From the NCBI RefSeq assembly GCF_910578445.1, contig NZ_CAJTQC010000048.1, positions 1 through 5,910 on the forward strand: 5,910 nucleotides of DNA, given 5' to 3'. The number at the start of each line of letters is the position of its first letter. Within the stretch, counting starts at the first letter, position 1. Source of the DNA: an uncultured Duncaniella sp. (GTDB lineage Bacteria > Bacteroidota > Bacteroidia > Bacteroidales > Muribaculaceae). Shown piece by piece: positions 5,142-5,910 of this stretch. The position numbers and the translations under genes were made by a program. Under the pieces are notes generated by a model. That model made no database searches and was not told where the DNA came from. It saw nothing but the letters and a program-made list of their open reading frames with translations.

Positions 5142-5558
5142 TTAGTGACAGTTATCAAATTGCTCTTCAATATATTCAAATAATTCAGGATTATTACACA
5201 TGGGATGTTGAAGACTTCTACCACCTTTGAAACCGTACTTCTTCAATGAATCTTCGTCCAAGGTATCCCCTGTAAATTCCTGAATCGCCTCCAAACGCCA
5301 AGTTATATCTTTAGGCGCATTTTCAACCCAGAATTTACTATCAGATCGTTCCTCAATAGCGGTTACTACTGTCTTGAAAATAATCTTACGCTCTGCGGAA
5401 CTGAACACATATACAATATCGCCGATAGCAAAATTATTTCTTGCCTTTTTTCAACTAATGAATCCGGTTTCCACTAAGGAAGCATAGTGATTACATCGTT
5501 TTGCGTTTGCAAAAACAAGCCAGTGTCTATTGATGTGATTATCTGATGATGTTTTCAT
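5142..5558 (-). pseudogene. EVE/PUA-like domain protein broken by one in-frame TGA
   Basis: From ATG 5558 the frame runs 35 codons to TGA at 5451-5453 and then continues in the same frame to TAA 5142-5144, 138 codons in total. The two halves read as one domain: RHWLVFANAKRCNHYASLVETGFIS, stop, KKARNNFAIGDIVYVF and so on. In relatives as I remember them, the pattern is W-V-A-N--YDHA-S-F---GFIDWR--N-F-VGDIVYIY, so the stop sits at the conserved tryptophan after GFIS; TGG to TGA is a single change. Such EVE/PUA-like modules bind modified DNA bases and often accompany restriction or defence nucleases, but no nuclease is seen here. The frame is the same on both sides, which argues against an indel error. 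The apparent GTG start at 5408 lies inside the domain. Readthrough or a base-call error remain possible. The family assignment is moderate. Confidence 0.65.
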
Positions 5559-5562
5559 AATG

Positions 5563-5570
5563 CAAAATTA
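5563..5570 (-). promoter_or_regulatory. -7 box TAATTTTG for the broken EVE-like gene
   Basis: On the minus strand this matches TAnnTTTG and ends 4 bases before ATG 5558. Transcription would start at or very near the ATG, so the mRNA would be almost leaderless. No clear -33 box is visible, and the match may be chance in AT-rich DNA. Confidence 0.35.
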
Positions 5571-5619
5571 ATACTTTTCACGTACTTCTACATAATCAAT
5601 CGACATCATAAGTTCGGTC

Positions 5620-5661
5620 AGGAGTGATAAGCATCAGATAACCGGGAAATCACTCCTTTTT
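5620..5661 (+). terminator. Orphan plus-strand terminator
   Basis: AGGAGTGAT 5620-5628 pairs perfectly with ATCACTCCT 5649-5657 around a 20-base loop and is followed by T5. No plus-strand gene lies before it after the terminator at 5096-5138. It may insulate the downstream helix-turn-helix gene or end a small unannotated RNA. Apart from this hairpin and the promoter region, I see nothing in 5571-5831. Confidence 0.7.
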
Positions 5662-5754
5662 CCATATTTTCACCATACAAATAATCTTATCTTTTTGATT
5701 CTGTTTTTCAGCGGGTTAACACTTGCTAAATGGTTATTTTGAGGTAGTGAGGAT

Positions 5755-5792
5755 GGTTAAGTTGATAACCCCCAACTCACTCTTTTACTTTG
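5755..5792 (+). promoter_or_regulatory. Promoter with overlapping inverted repeats before the helix-turn-helix gene
   Basis: TACTTTG at 5786-5792 is close to the TAnnTTTG -7 box (one spacer base short), and GTTG at 5761-5764 lies at a suitable distance for a -33 element. Two overlapping small inverted repeats cover the -33 area: GGTTA 5755-5759 with TAACC 5766-5770, and AGTTG 5760-5764 with CAACT 5773-5777. They could be an operator for an autoregulator. The leader to ATG 5832 would be about 35 bases. Confidence 0.4.
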
Positions 5793-5831
5793 CGTTAGAA
5801 TTTCAAACGAAACCCAAAACCCAAAGTAAAA

Positions 5832-5910
5832 ATGGAAACTTCCAAAATCACTTTTGACCAGCTGCCACATGTGGTAAGCGGTCTCTCCGAGAAACTCGAC
5901 CGAGTGCTTG
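5832..5910 (+). CDS. Start of a helix-turn-helix (excisionase-like) element protein, 3' end outside window
   Basis: From ATG 5832 the frame is open for 26 codons to the window edge (METSKITFDQLPHVVSGL, then SEKLDRVL). The N-terminal pattern ITF-QLP--V--L--K-D---- is the one I associate with small Bacteroidota proteins having a C-terminal helix-turn-helix/excisionase-type DNA-binding domain, encoded in integrative elements next to integrase, DUF3987 or mobilization genes. Only the N-terminal part, probably a coiled helix, is visible, so the DNA-binding domain itself is not seen. AT-rich leader and start context support the ATG. It likely begins another element module. Confidence 0.6.
   Translation, partial: METSKITFDQLPHVVSGLSEKLDRVL

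Noticed and set aside
5142..5408. A separate 88-residue protein starting at GTG 5408.
   Set aside because: The coding pattern continues in the same frame upstream of the GTG through the TGA to ATG 5558, so this is the distal part of a broken gene.
1..5910. CRISPR array, insertion-sequence transposase or retron-type reverse transcriptase.
   Set aside because: No regularly spaced repeats, transposase or reverse transcriptase motifs are visible in any frame.

Overview
The window looks like accessory DNA from a member of the Bacteroidales (Bacteroidota). Evidence for this: a DUF3987-type protein followed by a MobV relaxase (a typical mobilization module of Bacteroides-type integrative elements), no Shine-Dalgarno sequences before the genes, boxes of the TAnnTTTG promoter type, and at the right edge the start of a protein resembling the small helix-turn-helix proteins of these elements. 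The left 2.7 kb is visibly more GC-rich than the rest, so the window is probably a mosaic.

Layout. Positions 2-601 hold the C-terminal part of a DUF3987 protein. Positions 602-1050 have no convincing gene but contain at least six inverted repeats, and this is the best candidate for the origin of transfer. Positions 1051-2673 encode a complete 540-residue MobV relaxase. A strong hairpin terminator (2683-2724) separates it from a convergent minus-strand gene (2746-3240) for a small exported or membrane protein. Upstream of that gene (3241-3502) is a region rich in inverted repeats that would form a long structured leader RNA behind a candidate promoter at 3495-3502. Positions 3503-3765 carry short repeats, a minus-strand terminator-like hairpin and an 18-bp stretch resembling a tRNA 3' end, which is probably an integration scar. 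Directly beside the scar begins an unrecognised 436-residue membrane-anchored protein (to 5076), whose reading frame looks coding right up to the scar and so may have lost its true start. A terminator (5096-5138) separates it from a convergent minus-strand gene (5142-5558) broken by an in-frame TGA where I expect a tryptophan; it resembles EVE/PUA-like modified-base-reader modules. After an orphan terminator (5620-5661) and a likely promoter-operator, a helix-turn-helix-type gene begins at 5832 and runs off the window.

How it works together. The DUF3987 protein, the hairpin region and the relaxase form one mobilization module: the relaxase would nick at the structured region and lead the strand into a recipient using the conjugation machinery of a helper element. 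The right edge looks like the start of another regulatory or excision module. Between them lie cargo genes and the scar. The most unusual items are the structured leader of the small membrane protein, the hairpin-dense putative oriT, the reading frame running into the tRNA-like scar, and the single-codon break of the EVE-like gene.
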